In this document: positions 61,143 through 64,000 of the stretch, one piece after another
How positions within the stretch are numbered: the stretch's first letter is position 1
Layout: the number at the start of each line of letters is the position of its first letter
Source of the DNA: Liolophura sinensis
Lineage: Eukaryota > Mollusca > Polyplacophora > Chitonida > Chitonidae
Assembly (NCBI RefSeq): GCF_032854445.1
Contig: NC_088295.1
Location: 65,391,249-65,455,248, forward strand
DNA: 64,000 nt
Reading direction: 5' to 3'
The notes under the pieces: generated by a model
The model's input: only the letters and a program-made list of their open reading frames with translations
Told to the model about the DNA's origin: nothing
Databases searched by the model: none
Program-made: the position numbers and the translations under genes

Positions 61143-64000
<2,858 letters not shown>

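Overview
This is a window of an animal nuclear genome, AT-rich and dominated by non-coding DNA. The organism is most likely a mollusc or another lophotrochozoan. Three things point there: introns with consensus GT/AG sites, long AT microsatellites, and many tRNA-headed SINEs whose tails (the stretch reading like TGGTGTTTTACGCCGTACTC...TTATACGACGGCGGCCAGC) I remember as common in bivalve and gastropod DNA. The phylum is inferred from memory of repeat families and was not tested by search. No operon-like gene packing, long open frames or prokaryotic signals are present.

I find one well-supported gene, a vestigial-like (VGLL2/VGLL3-type, Drosophila vestigial family) transcription cofactor on the minus strand. 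It can be assembled from four coding exons: 21918-21998, 21247-21508, 16641-17105 and 12306-12355. All splice phases match (0, 1, 1), every junction is GT/AG, and the total of 858 nt gives 285 codons plus a stop. Exon 2 carries the TONDU/Vg domain that binds TEAD/Scalloped. Exon 3 carries the family's SQRNFPPSFWNSAYQPP segment and a Ser/His/Pro-rich region. A 50-nt last exon encodes a tail ending in YWF.

Layout: 1-12.1 kb is 3' flank with a few SINEs and microsatellites. 12.3-22.0 kb is the VGLL gene; intron 3 holds a 37-bp minisatellite and intron 2 a decayed ~65-bp tandem repeat. 22.0-22.4 kb is the probable promoter side, with two TEAD-type (CATTCC) motifs and an AT microsatellite. 22.4-64 kb is about 42 kb with no recognisable coding gene. 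It is a mixture of SINEs, microsatellites, two striking inverted repeats (48.7 kb and 61.0 kb) and several higher-complexity, repeat-free islands that look like candidate enhancers, for example near 24.2, 31.2, 32.8, 44.1, 51.1, 55.3, 56.8 and 58.6 kb. A single developmental regulator in a large gene-poor region suggests a regulatory landscape, but conservation was not tested.

No wholly new genetic system is evident. The most informative results are the VGLL reconstruction (small first and last exons, overlapping uORF, possible intron-retention C-terminus, nearby TEAD motifs) and the unusual inverted and tandem repeat structures.
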